Assembly (NCBI RefSeq): GCF_019602855.1
Contig: NZ_CP080767.1
Coordinates: 2,418,001 to 2,482,000 of the forward strand
DNA from: Cupriavidus pinatubonensis
GTDB taxonomy: Bacteria > Pseudomonadota > Gammaproteobacteria > Burkholderiales > Burkholderiaceae
DNA length: 64,000 nucleotides
Reading direction: 5' to 3'
The notes beneath the pieces were generated by a model. It worked only from the letters and a program-made list of their open reading frames with translations. It ran no database searches and had not been told where the DNA came from. Within the stretch, counting starts at the first letter, position 1, and each line of letters starts with the position of its first letter. A program made the translations under genes and the position numbers. This document shows, one piece after another, positions 29,060 to 39,327 of the stretch.

Positions 29060-31546
29060 TCAGCCGCACTCGCCCACGTATCCGCAGTTGGCGCACTTGG
29101 CGCAGCCGTCCACCTTGTGCAGGGCGTGCGCGCCACACTCCGGGCATGGTTTTCCGGTGCCGAGGGCCGGGTTGACAGGGGCAGCGGCGACCGTGTTGCC
29201 CTTCCCGCTCTCCGCCCCGGCGGCGCCATTCTCGCGGCGGGCCAGGCGCGCTGCCAGTTCGGCCACCGGCACCTGGATACCTTCGGCATCAAGAAAGCCG
29301 CGCTTGATCAGGATGCGCTGGAGCGCATAGCCGATGGCCGCCACCTCGGAATCATGGAAACGCGGCACCTCGGTGCCGTCCTGCCGCGCCAGCGTACCGT
29401 AGCGGACCGTGCCCTTGTCCCATACGACATTGCGCATGTCGGCCAGCGCCTTCGCCACCGAGCCGCCGGAGCGCGCCACCATGGACAACAGGCGCATGGT
29501 CGACGTGATCCACTGCTGCCCCTCGCTGCGCTGCCCGGCCGGCATGAAGAACTCGATCGGCCGCTCGATCTCGACCGGCTTGCCGTCCACCATGCCGCTG
29601 ACCCGCATGAAGTTCACGGTCAGGTAGACGGTCTTGTGCCCCTCGTAGGTCATGTAGTCGAGCTTGGAAGTCACCCCTTCGAGGTCGCCCACGGGGCGGC
29701 TGCCATACGGCCGCACCAACGGGTCGTCAACGGTCGTCGCCGTCGAGGAGGCCGCGACAGCCGGCACACTGACCGACAACACTGCACCGAGCACGCTATT
29801 GGGCCGATAGGTCGCCAGCCCCTTGAGCCCGGCCTTCCAAGCCTCCAGATAGAGGTTCCGGAACGCCTCGTACGGGTAATCCTCCGGCACGTTGACGGTC
29901 TTGCTGATGCTGGTATCGATATACGGCTGCACGGCCTGCAGCATGCGCATATGGTCCAGCGCCGACATCTGCAGCGCCGTGACGAAGGCATCCGGCAACT
30001 TGTTCATGTCCGCACCCGTGTGACGGTAGCGCCGCCATGCGTGGTCGGCCACTTCGTACGTGCGGTACGTGTTGTCCGGCATGCGCTTCTTGCGCTGGTA
30101 CGTCCACGAGAACGCCGGTTCGATGCCATTCGAAGCGTTGTCGGCAAAGGCCAGCGTGATGGTGCCGGTTGGCGCGATCGACAGCAGGTGCGAGTTGCGC
30201 AGGCCATTGCGCATAATCGCCTGGCGCACAGGCTCGGGCAGCCGGCTCGCAAAACCGCTTTGCAAATAGGCATCGGCGTCGAACAACGGGAAAGCGCCCT
30301 TCTCCGCAGCCAACTCCGTCGATGCAAGGTACGCCTCATCCCGCATGCGTTCGGCGATGCGAGCGGCCACCACCCGCGCCGGCTCGCTGTCGTAGCGCAG
30401 GCCAAGCATCACGAGCGCGCTGCCCAGGCCCAGAAAACCCAGCCCCACGCGGCGCTTGGCCTGCGCTTCAGCCTGTTGCTCGGGCAGCGGCCAGAAGGTC
30501 ACGTCGAGCACGTTGTCCAGCATGCGCGTGGACACCCGGACGACTTCCGCGAACGCGTCGAAGTCGAAATCGCTGTCCGGCGTGAACGGCTGCCGCACGA
30601 AGCGCGTCAGGTCGATCGAGCCCAGGCAGCAGCAACCGTATGGCGGCAGCGGCTGCTCGGCACACGGATTGGTCGCTTCGATGGTCTCGCAGTAATAGAG
30701 GTTGTTGTCGGCGTTGATGCGGGACAGGAACAGGATGCCGGGCTCGGCATGGTCGTAGGTCGCATGCATGACCTGATCCCAGAGCAGGCGGGCAGGCATG
30801 CGCCGGTAGACCCACTGGCCGTCGTCGCGCCGGTAGGCGCCGCCGGCGATCAGGTCGGCACCGGGCTCGGCCTCGTGCACGAGTTCGACTTCCTCGTCAC
30901 GCTCGACCGCGCGCATGAACTCGTCAGTAACGCCGATCGAAATATTGAAGTTGCTGAGATCGCCCTTGTCCTTGGCGTGAATAAAGCTCTCGATATCGGG
31001 GTGGTCGCAACGCAGCACGCCCATCTGCGCGCCGCGCCGTGCGCCGGCCGACTCGACCGTCGCGCACGACGCGTCGAACACCTTCATGAACGACACTGGG
31101 CCCGAAGCGCGCGAATGCGTCGCGCGCACCAGCGCACCGGCCGGCCGGATGGCCGAGAAGTCATAGCCGACGCCGCCGCCGCGCCGCATGGTTTCGGCTG
31201 CCTGCGCGACCGCCGTATAGATACTGGGCCTGCCACCGCGCGGCTCCGACACCGAATCGCCCACGGGCTGCACAAAGCAATTGATCAGCGTGGCCTGGAT
31301 GCCGGTGCCCGCGGCCGAGTTGATGCGCCCAGCCGGCACAAAACCGCTCTCCTGCGCCCAAAGAAAACGCGCGGTCCAGCCTTCGCGCTGATCCTCCGTC
31401 TCGGCCTGCGCGAGTGCGCGCGCCACGCGCTTGCGCACGTCCGTGACGCTCTGCTCCTCGCCTTTGGCGTATTTCTCCAGCAGGACTTCGGTCGAGATTT
31501 CCTGCGGCGCCAGCGCGCCGCGCAGGATCTGGTCGTTTGCGTTCAT
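29060..31546 (-). CDS. nrdJ: Adenosylcobalamin-dependent (class II) ribonucleotide reductase
   Basis: Reduces ribonucleotides using coenzyme B12 as radical source, so it works with or without oxygen. The 828-residue protein has the NCFV site near residue 80, the finger-loop region [20 protein letters not shown] with catalytic Cys/Glu, and [10 protein letters not shown] near the substrate pocket. A C-terminal CxxC zinc-ribbon tail ([14 protein letters not shown]) could shuttle electrons. The ATG at 31546 has GGTGA 7-8 nt upstream and is preferred over the ATG at 31561. It stands alone between dnaX and the divergent SRP RNA. Confidence 0.95.
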   Translation of the reverse strand: MNANDQILRGALAPQEISTEVLLEKYAKGEEQSVTDVRKRVARALAQAETEDQREGWTARFLWAQESGFVPAGRINSAAGTGIQATLINCFVQPVGDSVSEPRGGRPSIYTAVAQAAETMRRGGGVGYDFSAIRPAGALVRATHSRASGPVSFMKVFDASCATVESAGARRGAQMGVLRCDHPDIESFIHAKDKGDLSNFNISIGVTDEFMRAVERDEEVELVHEAEPGADLIAGGAYRRDDGQWVYRRMPARLLWDQVMHATYDHAEPGILFLSRINADNNLYYCETIEATNPCAEQPLPPYGCCCLGSIDLTRFVRQPFTPDSDFDFDAFAEVVRVSTRMLDNVLDVTFWPLPEQQAEAQAKRRVGLGFLGLGSALVMLGLRYDSEPARVVAARIAERMRDEAYLASTELAAEKGAFPLFDADAYLQSGFASRLPEPVRQAIMRNGLRNSHLLSIAPTGTITLAFADNASNGIEPAFSWTYQRKKRMPDNTYRTYEVADHAWRRYRHTGADMNKLPDAFVTALQMSALDHMRMLQAVQPYIDTSISKTVNVPEDYPYEAFRNLYLEAWKAGLKGLATYRPNSVLGAVLSVSVPAVAASSTATTVDDPLVRPYGSRPVGDLEGVTSKLDYMTYEGHKTVYLTVNFMRVSGMVDGKPVEIERPIEFFMPAGQRSEGQQWITSTMRLLSMVARSGGSVAKALADMRNVVWDKGTVRYGTLARQDGTEVPRFHDSEVAAIGYALQRILIKRGFLDAEGIQVPVAELAARLARRENGAAGAESGKGNTVAAAPVNPALGTGKPCPECGAHALHKVDGCAKCANCGYVGECG

Positions 31547-31662
31547 GTCTTGGCTCACCATTCATGTCCGATTGGGCAGCCGGTATGCTCCAGCCACGGC
31601 AGGCAAACGCGCCTGCGCAAGATCAATCCGATGCAAGTTCGACGCAGTGCGCCACTCTGGGG

Positions 31663-31668
31663 TACAAT
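31663..31668 (+). promoter_or_regulatory. -10 element of the SRP RNA gene
   Basis: TACAAT, ending 7 nt before the first paired base of the SRP RNA. A convincing -35 is not evident; TTCGAC at 31638-31643 is the nearest candidate, with 19-nt spacing. Confidence 0.55.
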
Positions 31669-31675
31669 AGCGGTC

Positions 31676-31773
31676 GGACGGGCCTCCTCGCATGGTGGCG
31701 CGGTCAACCTGGTCAGGTCGGGAACGAAGCAGCCATAGCCGTTTTCCACCAGTGCCGAGGGCCAGGCTCGTCC
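31676..31773 (+). ncRNA. ffs: Signal recognition particle RNA (4.5S, small bacterial type)
   Basis: The 98-nt region folds as one long hairpin. The ends pair perfectly (GGACGGGCCT with AGGCTCGTCC, one G-U), then CCTCG/CGAGG and TGGTGG/CCACCA. The conserved SRP core is present as GGTCAGGTCGGGAACGAAG followed by CAGCC, which holds the Ffh-binding asymmetric and symmetric loops. A TACAAT promoter element lies just upstream. It guides Ffh and FtsY in co-translational targeting of membrane proteins. The boundaries come from the terminal helix and could be off by a few bases. Confidence 0.92.
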
Positions 31774-31992
31774 ACCTCATTCCTTCCGCTTCCCCCTGCC
31801 TCGGTCCGGCTTCACGGGCTGTCCGGCAAAAAAATCCCCTACTTTTCTCAGGCCTTTCCGATACGTCGTCGATACGTCGTGCGTTCGTCCACGCAGGGCA
31901 TCCCGTCACTGTAGTACAGCAACGCCACGGGCGCCGTCCTCGCCATTCTGCACCGATTCCGGCGAGATGGGAGGACGCGCCCGGCTCTGCTT
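31774..31992. other. Spacer between SRP RNA and addA, with imperfect hairpin and 11-bp tandem repeat
   Basis: No gene is evident in these 219 bases. An 11-bp unit (CGATACGTCGT) is repeated in tandem at 31859-31880. An imperfect hairpin of about 16 bp with two single-base bulges (arms 31929-31946 and 31967-31982) lies just past the addA stop. It lacks a T-run, so it would be an mRNA 3'-end structure rather than a classical terminator. Confidence 0.45.
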
Positions 31993-34900
31993 TCAGAACA
32001 GCGAACCCTGCACTGGCTCCGCTGCCGGCACGGACAGCGCTTCGACGGGGATCCATTCCCCCTTCGCCGTGACCACCCCAGCGTCCACGCGCTTGCCGCG
32101 GAACATCGGCGTCACGGCCACCACGTAGCGCATGAGCTGGCTGCGGTAAGCGGCATGTTCCTGCGGCAGCAAACGCAGCTTGTAGTCGATGATGACGACC
32201 CTGTCGTCGAACTCCACCAGCCGGTCGATACGCAACAGGCGGCCGCGGCCATCGTACAGTTCGACCTCATTGCGCGCGGACACTGCGTCGGCGCTCCGTA
32301 GCAGCGGGAAAAGCGCCTCGGCCGACAGCATCGTGCGCACCGCCTCCACCGCCTCTTCGATCTGCGCCTGCCATGCCTGCTTCGCGCCTGGCGAGCCAGC
32401 GCCCGCAAGCGGAAACCAGCGCAGCACGGTTTCCACGTCCGGCACGGCATCAAACGCGTCCGGATAGCGTGTAATCCGCTCCAGCAACGCGTGGATCAGT
32501 TCCCCGTGGCGCGCCGCGGCGGCATTGAAGACGATGCCTTCGGTCTCGTCGCCCGATGTCTCAAGCAGCGGCGCGTCCAAGTCGTCCGCATCTTCGGCAA
32601 ACCGTGCCACGTCAGCCGCATCGCGATAGCGCAAGCGGAAATCCGTGAAGCGCACGGGCTCGCTCGCGCGGGAAACCGCTGGCACGTTGCCCGCTTCCAC
32701 CGGAGGACGATCGGCCACGGCCTCGCCTACGCCGGCCGCCTGCAGCCTGACATACCAGCTTCCCGAAATCTCGCTGCCCGACTCCGCCTCGGCATTGCGG
32801 CTGGCGCGCCCCTTGACGCCGCTGACGAGCAGGCCTTGCTGGGCCCGCGTCATCGCCACGTAAAGCAGATTCCAGTTCTCCCGCTCGCCCAGCGCGGCCT
32901 CGGCTTCGAACAGCGGCGCTCGGGCCAGCCCGCGCTCGCTGCGCTTGCCATATGCGGAAAAATGCCGCGGCACCCGCGATTCCGGCGACCAGTCGATCAG
33001 GATGCCGCCGCGATCCGGTGCGGGATCGCTATGGTTCGCGTCCAGCAGCACGACGAACGGGGCCTCCAGGCCCTTGGCGGCATGGACGGTCAGGATATGC
33101 ACCGCATCGAGCCCGGCCTGCGAAGGATCCTCATCAGTTGGCTCGGCATCTTCGGCCATGCCGCCTTCATCCGGGCTCTCCTGCTCGTCGCCGCGTCGGA
33201 TTTCCTGCAACTCGTCGATGAACTTCGGCAGGCTCGGATAACGGCCGCCGTCGAGATCCAGCGACAGTTTCAGGAAGGCATCGAGGTTCGCCAGCACCTG
33301 CTCGCGGATGTCTGGCGGCGCGGCCTCGGCATAGCGCCGTCGCACTTCGCCGCCGTGGAAAATCTGGTCGATAAGATCGTGCACGGGCTGGTGCGGCGCG
33401 AGCCGCAACCAATGCCGCAGCCGCGCCACGCCATCGCGCACGGCGTCCGAGCATGATGCCGGAACACCGCTCGCCTCAATGCGCGTCCACCAGCCGCGCT
33501 CGCCTTCCAGCTGCGACAGCGCGATCAGGTCATCGTCCGTGGCGCCAACCAGCGGGCTCTTGAGCACGTGGGCGAGGTCCAGGTCCGACTCGGGCGTCAT
33601 CAGGAATGCCAGCAGCGCCGACAGATCGAGCGCCTCCAGCGTAGCCAGCAGGCCGCCGCGGCGCGGGCTCAGGCACGGGATGCCGGCCTCGCGCAACGCG
33701 CGTTCGTAGTCGGCCAGATGGGTTTTGCGCCGGACCAGCAGGTGCATGTCGCTCCAGCGCGCTGGCCGCTGTTCGCGGCCTTCGTGCACGGGGACAGTGT
33801 CATGGATGTGCCGCAGCCATGCCGCTACGCGCCGGCCTTCTTCGAGGCGCAGCGAATCGCCCTCCTGCCGCCGCGGTTGCAGCAGCGTGTCGCGGTGGCC
33901 GACTTCGGATGTAGCGTCATCTGCCGATTCCGATGCGTTGGCGAGCGCCTCATCTCCTTTGTCCTCGGCCTCCACGAGAGGCAGCAACCAGACCGGCCCG
34001 CCCCCTTCCGGCAGCGCCGTGGTCTGCGTTTCGTAGAGCGGATATCGCCCCTCAGCACGCGCAGAGTCAAACACCGCATTGACCCATGCGAGCACTTCCG
34101 CGCGATTGCGCCGCGTGCGATTGGTGCGCAGCACAGTAGCGCCGAACTCCGCTTGCAGCATGGTGCTGGCCGCGCCAAACAGGCGCGCGTCGGCACGGCG
34201 GAACCGGTAGATCGACTGCTTCGGGTCCCCGACCAGGAACACCGTCGGGCGCTCGCCAAGACCTGCGTACCCGGCAAGCCAGCCTTGCAGGATGCGCCAC
34301 TGCAGCGGGTTCGTGTCCTGGAATTCGTCGAGCAGCAGATGGCGGTAGCGCGCGTCGAGACGCACCTGCAGATAGGTGGCGGTTTCCTCGTCAGCCATCA
34401 GGCAGGCGGCCTGCCATTCGAGGTCGGCGAAATCCATCGCGCGCTGCTCGCTCTTGTACTGCTGGTAGCGTTCCAGCAGCGCATTGCCCAGCCGGTAGAG
34501 CGCAAGATTGACAGCCAGCACCGCGGCTTCGCAGCGTCTGGCGCTGATCTCTTCGAGCATCGCGCACAACTCGCCGTGCTCGGCCAACAGTGCATCCGCC
34601 TGCGATTCCCCGCCGGCCGACTTGACCAGCGCGCTGGTCCGGCGTAGCGAGCGCGCACTGCCCGCCGCCGTGAAGAACGCTGTGCGCAGCAGCGCAAACG
34701 CCTGCTCGCATGGCTTGCCGGACACCGCGCCGGCTTCGCGCCAATTGCCGATGGCGATCAACGCATCCTGGATGCGGCCCGCATGGGTCTGCTCTGTCTT
34801 GCCAGCCGTACCGAGCCGCGATGCCAGCGACTGGCACCGCTCCAGCGAGACTTCATCGCACAGGGCCTGCACAAGCACCTCGCCCTGCGCATCTTCTCCG

Positions 34901-35586
34901 AGGCACTCGGCCAGGGCCTCGGCCGGATCGCCGCCTTCGCGCATGGCCCACCATTCGCTGCGCGCGTGGAACATCGCATCAAGCAGGCCGCGCGCCTGGA
35001 ATTCGCCGACCGCATCGACCAGCGCTTCATAAGCCTGCCTGAGTTCGGCGTACTTCGGCGTCGCCAGCGAGCGCCAGACTGGCGCCCAGGCTTCACGCTT
35101 CATGCGCAGCGCATCTTCGCGCAACGAAGCGCCCGGCACGACACCTGAGGCGAGCGGCGCGCCGCGCAGCAGCGTGCCGAACCAGCCGTGAAACGTGTCG
35201 ATGGCCATGCGGCCCGGCGCGGCGAGTACCTGAGCGTGCAGGCGACGCGCGCGCGGCAGCGATTCATGGGCGGCCTGCGCGGTCATGCCACGCATGACAA
35301 GCGCTTCGACCACGGCCTCGTCGCTGTCGCGCGCGAGTTGTGCGAGCACTTCCAGCAGACGCTCGCGCATTTCCTCCGCGGCCTTGCGCGTGAAGGTAAT
35401 CGCCAGAATTTCGTGCGGGGCGGCGCCGGCCAGCAGCAGGCGCACCAGACGTGCCACGAGCAGCCAGGTCTTTCCGCTGCCGGCGCAGGCCTCAACCACG
35501 ACGGAACTGGCGGGATCGCAAGCGGCGCGGGTGAAATCGGCCTCGGCCACCGGCTGGCCGTCGCGCAGGTAGGCGTGAACTGTCAT
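31993..35586 (-). CDS. addA: AddA-type helicase-nuclease (UvrD-like, double-strand break repair)
   Basis: Helicase-nuclease subunit of 1197 residues that, with AddB, resects DNA double-strand ends for RecA loading. Walker A is EACAGSGKTW (about 33-42), Walker B/motif II is LLLDEFQDTNPLQW, and motif III-IV includes VGDPKQSIYRFRRAD. Motif VI lies near LLYVAMTRAQQGLLVSG. A RecB-family nuclease closes the chain with RIDRLVEFDD and VIIDYK. The ATG at 35586 overlaps the addB stop by 4 nt; the longer frame to 35742 is shadow. The partner gene settles AddA over RecB. Confidence 0.92.
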   Translation of the reverse strand: MTVHAYLRDGQPVAEADFTRAACDPASSVVVEACAGSGKTWLLVARLVRLLLAGAAPHEILAITFTRKAAEEMRERLLEVLAQLARDSDEAVVEALVMRGMTAQAAHESLPRARRLHAQVLAAPGRMAIDTFHGWFGTLLRGAPLASGVVPGASLREDALRMKREAWAPVWRSLATPKYAELRQAYEALVDAVGEFQARGLLDAMFHARSEWWAMREGGDPAEALAECLGEDAQGEVLVQALCDEVSLERCQSLASRLGTAGKTEQTHAGRIQDALIAIGNWREAGAVSGKPCEQAFALLRTAFFTAAGSARSLRRTSALVKSAGGESQADALLAEHGELCAMLEEISARRCEAAVLAVNLALYRLGNALLERYQQYKSEQRAMDFADLEWQAACLMADEETATYLQVRLDARYRHLLLDEFQDTNPLQWRILQGWLAGYAGLGERPTVFLVGDPKQSIYRFRRADARLFGAASTMLQAEFGATVLRTNRTRRNRAEVLAWVNAVFDSARAEGRYPLYETQTTALPEGGGPVWLLPLVEAEDKGDEALANASESADDATSEVGHRDTLLQPRRQEGDSLRLEEGRRVAAWLRHIHDTVPVHEGREQRPARWSDMHLLVRRKTHLADYERALREAGIPCLSPRRGGLLATLEALDLSALLAFLMTPESDLDLAHVLKSPLVGATDDDLIALSQLEGERGWWTRIEASGVPASCSDAVRDGVARLRHWLRLAPHQPVHDLIDQIFHGGEVRRRYAEAAPPDIREQVLANLDAFLKLSLDLDGGRYPSLPKFIDELQEIRRGDEQESPDEGGMAEDAEPTDEDPSQAGLDAVHILTVHAAKGLEAPFVVLLDANHSDPAPDRGGILIDWSPESRVPRHFSAYGKRSERGLARAPLFEAEAALGERENWNLLYVAMTRAQQGLLVSGVKGRASRNAEAESGSEISGSWYVRLQAAGVGEAVADRPPVEAGNVPAVSRASEPVRFTDFRLRYRDAADVARFAEDADDLDAPLLETSGDETEGIVFNAAAARHGELIHALLERITRYPDAFDAVPDVETVLRWFPLAGAGSPGAKQAWQAQIEEAVEAVRTMLSAEALFPLLRSADAVSARNEVELYDGRGRLLRIDRLVEFDDRVVIIDYKLRLLPQEHAAYRSQLMRYVVAVTPMFRGKRVDAGVVTAKGEWIPVEALSVPAAEPVQGSLF

Positions 35587-38456
35587 GTTGTCAGCGCTGG
35601 CACGGCGGTGGATTCCCAAAAGCCCTTGCGACACAGGCCGCGGGCACTGCAATACATACAGGCGGATGCGTCGCCGAACGCCGGCAGCCGCGCGCCTTCG
35701 CGCAGGCGCATGACGTCGTCGCGCAACTGCCGCTCGAGCCACGCAACGGCGGCGTCGAAATCAGGCAGGTCGACTTCGCGCTGCAGGCTGGCGGCGCCGT
35801 CGCGCACGCCCTCCAGCGCCACCCAGCTTCCGCCGACCGCATCCGCGCGCAACAGGCCATAGAACGGCAGCTGGCAGTCCTCCTCGACCTCGCTGGTCTT
35901 GCGCTTGAGGCGCGCGGCGCTCTGCGTCTTGTAGTCGAGCACGGCATGCGCGCCGCCCGGCCCCTGGTCGAGCCGGTCGATGCGCCCGTTCAAACGGATC
36001 GGCTTGCCGTCCGGCATGGGCAGGTCCACGCCGGCGTCGATTTCGCCGCCCCGCCAGAACCATCCTTGCGCTTCGCGCTCGGTCTGCCAGGTCACGTAGG
36101 ACGGCAGGACTTCACACCAACGCCGGTAGTAACCGATGGCATTGCCGTCCTCGGCCATCAGTGCGCCAAAGACGTCGTCCGAGATTTCGCGCAGCCGGTC
36201 AAGGCGCTCCGCCTCCGGCACGGTCTCGCCGCGCTCACGGCGCGCCAGCAGTTCGCGATGGTAGCGCAGCAGCACGCGGTGCAGCAGCTCGCCGATATCG
36301 CGTTTCTCGAGATCATCGCTGACAGCGTCAAGCCCGGCCAGGCCCAGCATGCGGCCGGCGAAGAATTGATACGGGCAGCGCCGCAGCATGTTGTAGGCCT
36401 GCGCGCTCCAGCGTGCCGGCACCAGCTGGGGTGCAGCCGGTGCGGGCATGCCCTGCGTTTCGGCGAAGGTCTGATGAACCAGCGGTGCCATGCTGGCTTC
36501 AATGGCGACACCAGCGCGCGCGCAGCATGCGGAAAGGCGCTCGATCCAGCCGGATACGTGCTTGGGCTCGCCGCGGCCGCCCAGGCGCTGCCAGGTCAGC
36601 ACCACGTCGTCGTTGTTAAGCAGGACTTCGGCTAGGTCGCGCGCCTGCTGCGCAAAGCGTGACTCGCGGTCCTCGAGCTGCAGTTCGCGGCGCATCTGGT
36701 TGGAAAAGAACATCAGTTCCGCCGCACTCGACGGCAGTTGCGCGTCATCGCAGCCCACCACCACCACGCCGTCGAAACGGCGCATGCGTGCGCCGTTCAG
36801 CGGCAAGATGGTGATGCGCGCCGCGCTTGCCGCCGATGGCTCCTTGTACGCCACGGACTCCAGCAAGGCCGACAGCATCGCGCGGAACTCGGCCTGGCTC
36901 AGCGTGGCGTGCGAACTGGTTTCATCCGAAGGCAAGTCCTGCAAGCGCGCGAGTGCATCGAGCAATTGCCGACCGGCTTCATCGGCAGCGAGCGCGGCGC
37001 GCATGCCGAGCGCGTCAAGCGTGCCGTCCAGGCAACCGAGCCACATCGACAACGGATGCTGCGCGAGGCCACGCGGCCAGCGTGCCGCCTCGTCAGCAAG
37101 GATGGTGAGCAGCTCGCCCGCACTGCGGCGCACTGCCTCGGCGCGCTTGATTTCGGTGTCGTCAGCATCGGCGTCGGCCAACGCAGCGGGCAATGCGCGC
37201 GGCAGATGGCGCAGCCGGTCCCAACCGCCACTGACATTGTCGCGGCGGACCTGGCGCTCGATCAGCGCGATGGCGGCACCGCGGTCCGGGAAATCGGGCA
37301 GGCAGAACGGACTTTTCAGCAAGTCGAGCAGCGCGGCGGTGTCGCCATCGCGCACGAGCAGGTCGAACCAGCGCATCAGTGCCGCGGCCGCACGCGTGGT
37401 CGACAGCTTCCAGCCGGTCTCGTCCCGCACCGGTGCACCGGCGCGCGCCAGCAAAGCACGCACGCGCCTGGCCACGACGCGGTCGTGTGCGACCAGCGCG
37501 ATATTGCGGCGCCCGGCGTTGAGCCATTGCACGAGCTGGTCCGCCGCAGCGGCCGCTTCATCCTCGAAACGGGCGGTACCGATGACGCGGATAGCCGGGC
37601 GCGCTTCGGGCAATGTGGGCAACGCTGGCGTGAATGCCGGGGCGTCGGCGGCATCGGAGATCCGTGCCTCGGGCCACAGCGAGATCAGAGTGTCATACCA
37701 GCCCGGCTCTTGGGCTTCGGCGGCGCCAGACCAGTCGTAGCCGATCTCCAGCACTGGCACGAGCTCGTCGGCATCACGCAGGAAGGCGCCTTCGATAGGC
37801 GTCGGCGGCGTCGGGGCGATCCATACGACCGGCCCGGACAGTTGCTGCGCGAGCCGGCGCAGCGCACGCCGGCGCGATGGCAGCGGATCGTCGGGTCCCG
37901 ACAGCGCCTGCCAGAACGCGAGCACGATGCGCGACTCCTCGCCCAGCATCCGCTCGGACAGGTGCGCATAGGTACGTTCGAGCGCCCCCTGCAGCAGCGC
38001 CGCGCGGTCAGTGCCATCCATGGCTTCGCCGTCGCTCACGGCGACGTCTTCGAGCCAGCGCGTATTGAGTTCGTCGCAGATCGACAGCAGCGTCTGCGCG
38101 AGGCCCCACGCGGCAGATTCCGTCTGGGCGCCAAACGATCGCCTGAGCCAGTCCTGCGCGCGCACGGCCTGCTGCACGGCCAGCAGCCTCGCGGCATGGC
38201 TGCGCACCGGCGCGCCTTCAGGCGGCAGGTCGAGCAGCCAGTGGCCGAGCGTGAGCACGCGCGGCAGCAGCCGCGGCTGGCCGGCGGCGCGCGCTGCAGC
38301 ATCGAGCGCCATGCGTACGCCGGGGATCTGCGCCGCCGTGGGAACGATCACGTGCGCGCCCGCTTCGGACACACCGCAGCGGTCAAGGAAAAACCAGGCA
38401 GCCGCAGCTGCCTGGTCGAGGAAATCCGGGCCGGGACGAAAGCGCAGCGGCGTCAT
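35583..38456 (-). CDS. addB: AddB-type nuclease subunit with PD-(D/E)XK and Fe-S motif
   Basis: Second subunit of the AddAB-like complex, 957 residues. The N-terminal helicase-like fold (VIVPTAAQIPGVRMAL) has no intact Walker A, as expected for an inactivated helicase. The C-terminal nuclease carries RIDRLDQ and VLDYKTQ. An upstream cysteine in LRRCPYQFF and a C-terminal CX2CX5C (ACMYCSARGLC) match the four-cysteine Fe-S staple of AddB nucleases. Its CAGGTG ribosome-binding site is well placed. It is translationally coupled to addA. Confidence 0.9.
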   Translation of the reverse strand: MTPLRFRPGPDFLDQAAAAAWFFLDRCGVSEAGAHVIVPTAAQIPGVRMALDAAARAAGQPRLLPRVLTLGHWLLDLPPEGAPVRSHAARLLAVQQAVRAQDWLRRSFGAQTESAAWGLAQTLLSICDELNTRWLEDVAVSDGEAMDGTDRAALLQGALERTYAHLSERMLGEESRIVLAFWQALSGPDDPLPSRRRALRRLAQQLSGPVVWIAPTPPTPIEGAFLRDADELVPVLEIGYDWSGAAEAQEPGWYDTLISLWPEARISDAADAPAFTPALPTLPEARPAIRVIGTARFEDEAAAAADQLVQWLNAGRRNIALVAHDRVVARRVRALLARAGAPVRDETGWKLSTTRAAAALMRWFDLLVRDGDTAALLDLLKSPFCLPDFPDRGAAIALIERQVRRDNVSGGWDRLRHLPRALPAALADADADDTEIKRAEAVRRSAGELLTILADEAARWPRGLAQHPLSMWLGCLDGTLDALGMRAALAADEAGRQLLDALARLQDLPSDETSSHATLSQAEFRAMLSALLESVAYKEPSAASAARITILPLNGARMRRFDGVVVVGCDDAQLPSSAAELMFFSNQMRRELQLEDRESRFAQQARDLAEVLLNNDDVVLTWQRLGGRGEPKHVSGWIERLSACCARAGVAIEASMAPLVHQTFAETQGMPAPAAPQLVPARWSAQAYNMLRRCPYQFFAGRMLGLAGLDAVSDDLEKRDIGELLHRVLLRYHRELLARRERGETVPEAERLDRLREISDDVFGALMAEDGNAIGYYRRWCEVLPSYVTWQTEREAQGWFWRGGEIDAGVDLPMPDGKPIRLNGRIDRLDQGPGGAHAVLDYKTQSAARLKRKTSEVEEDCQLPFYGLLRADAVGGSWVALEGVRDGAASLQREVDLPDFDAAVAWLERQLRDDVMRLREGARLPAFGDASACMYCSARGLCRKGFWESTAVPALTT

Positions 38457-38626
38457 GGGCGCACCTGCCGCGTGCTACGCGGCCTGCGTGGAGAAAAGGG
38501 ATACGACAACGAAGGAAAAAACAACGGCAATGGCAAAAACAACAAAATCCCCATGGTCCCCGCCGCAAATGTCGGCGGCGGCTCTGTACAAAAGCCCGGG
38601 ATCTGCGCGGTCGGGTACGGGCTGGC

Positions 38627-38902
38627 TCAGTGCGGGCCGCCTTCGATCCGCGCTCGGATTTCGCGAGCGGTTTCCAGCAGGCCTTCGTAGCCAGAACGGG
38701 CGTGTTCGGGCAGATCCGGGTCGCCGACCAGCGTGCCAAGGGTCTCGATGATGCTGTACACCAGCCCCTTGGCTGCGCCGCTGGCAATGCTGTTGGTCTC
38801 GACCGCGCTGCTGATGTGATCCAGCGCGTCGCTCAGGTGTTCCACATCCGGGGACGGCTGTCCGGCGTCGGGCTCTGTGGGCTTGCGGGAATCGGGAGTC
38901 AT
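38627..38902 (-). CDS. Small conserved-looking protein of unknown function
   Basis: I do not recognise this 91-residue protein. It is acidic, with a Pro/Asp-rich N-terminus (TPDSRKPTEPDAGQPSP) followed by predicted amphipathic helices (EHLSDALDHISSAVE, SGYEGLLETAREIRARI). It has no signal peptide or membrane helix. The ATG at 38902 (AAGG 8 nt upstream) is preferred; the longer frame to 39082 looks non-coding. It precedes addB by 170 nt on the same strand, and a short GC hairpin followed by T-rich sequence lies between them, so co-transcription is uncertain. Confidence 0.6.
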   Translation of the reverse strand: MTPDSRKPTEPDAGQPSPDVEHLSDALDHISSAVETNSIASGAAKGLVYSIIETLGTLVGDPDLPEHARSGYEGLLETAREIRARIEGGPH

Positions 38903-39327
38903 GTCGATGGCCTTGTCGATGGCGCATGGCGCGCAGGAAGTGCTGCCCTTCCATTCTACGCGTGCGGCCTGCGCATCAGGCACATATGCGGGCAAATCCG
39001 GCGCCAGCTGTCGATTCTGACATATGCCGTATGAATCACATCTACGATTGACGGAATCTCTTGGCATCATTGAAACAAGCATTCATGTAAATGCGGGATT
39101 CAAGGCAGAATATCCCCACGCCGACGATTTTCCGGAAGGTTTTGAGCCCCTTGCAGACGGGCGCTTGAAAATCCGCAAACTGGTACCATATCCGCGAAAC
39201 AGAGGCGACCGAGGCCCTGCCGAATCCCGCCGGAGTGCCTCAGGCGAATTCGGGGATTCTCGTGTAAGGTAACGGTTCGGCCATTCCCAGCCATTGACAA
39301 ACTGAGCGAAACCAGAGGTTTTCCGCC

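Noticed and set aside
29117-31738. An 873-codon open frame on the plus strand opposite the ribonucleotide reductase gene
   Set aside because: It is the antisense shadow of a clear RNR gene in GC-rich DNA. Its translation is rich in Arg, His and Ala with no recognisable domain.
36738-38690. A 650-codon plus-strand frame opposite addB
   Set aside because: Same kind of high-GC antisense shadow; no ribosome-binding site and low-complexity composition, while addB has intact motifs on the other strand.
38475-38954. A 159-codon minus-strand frame with a hydrophobic C-terminus before addB
   Set aside because: Most of it is an out-of-frame reading of the small gene at 38627-38902; the hydrophobic end comes from T-rich intergenic sequence.
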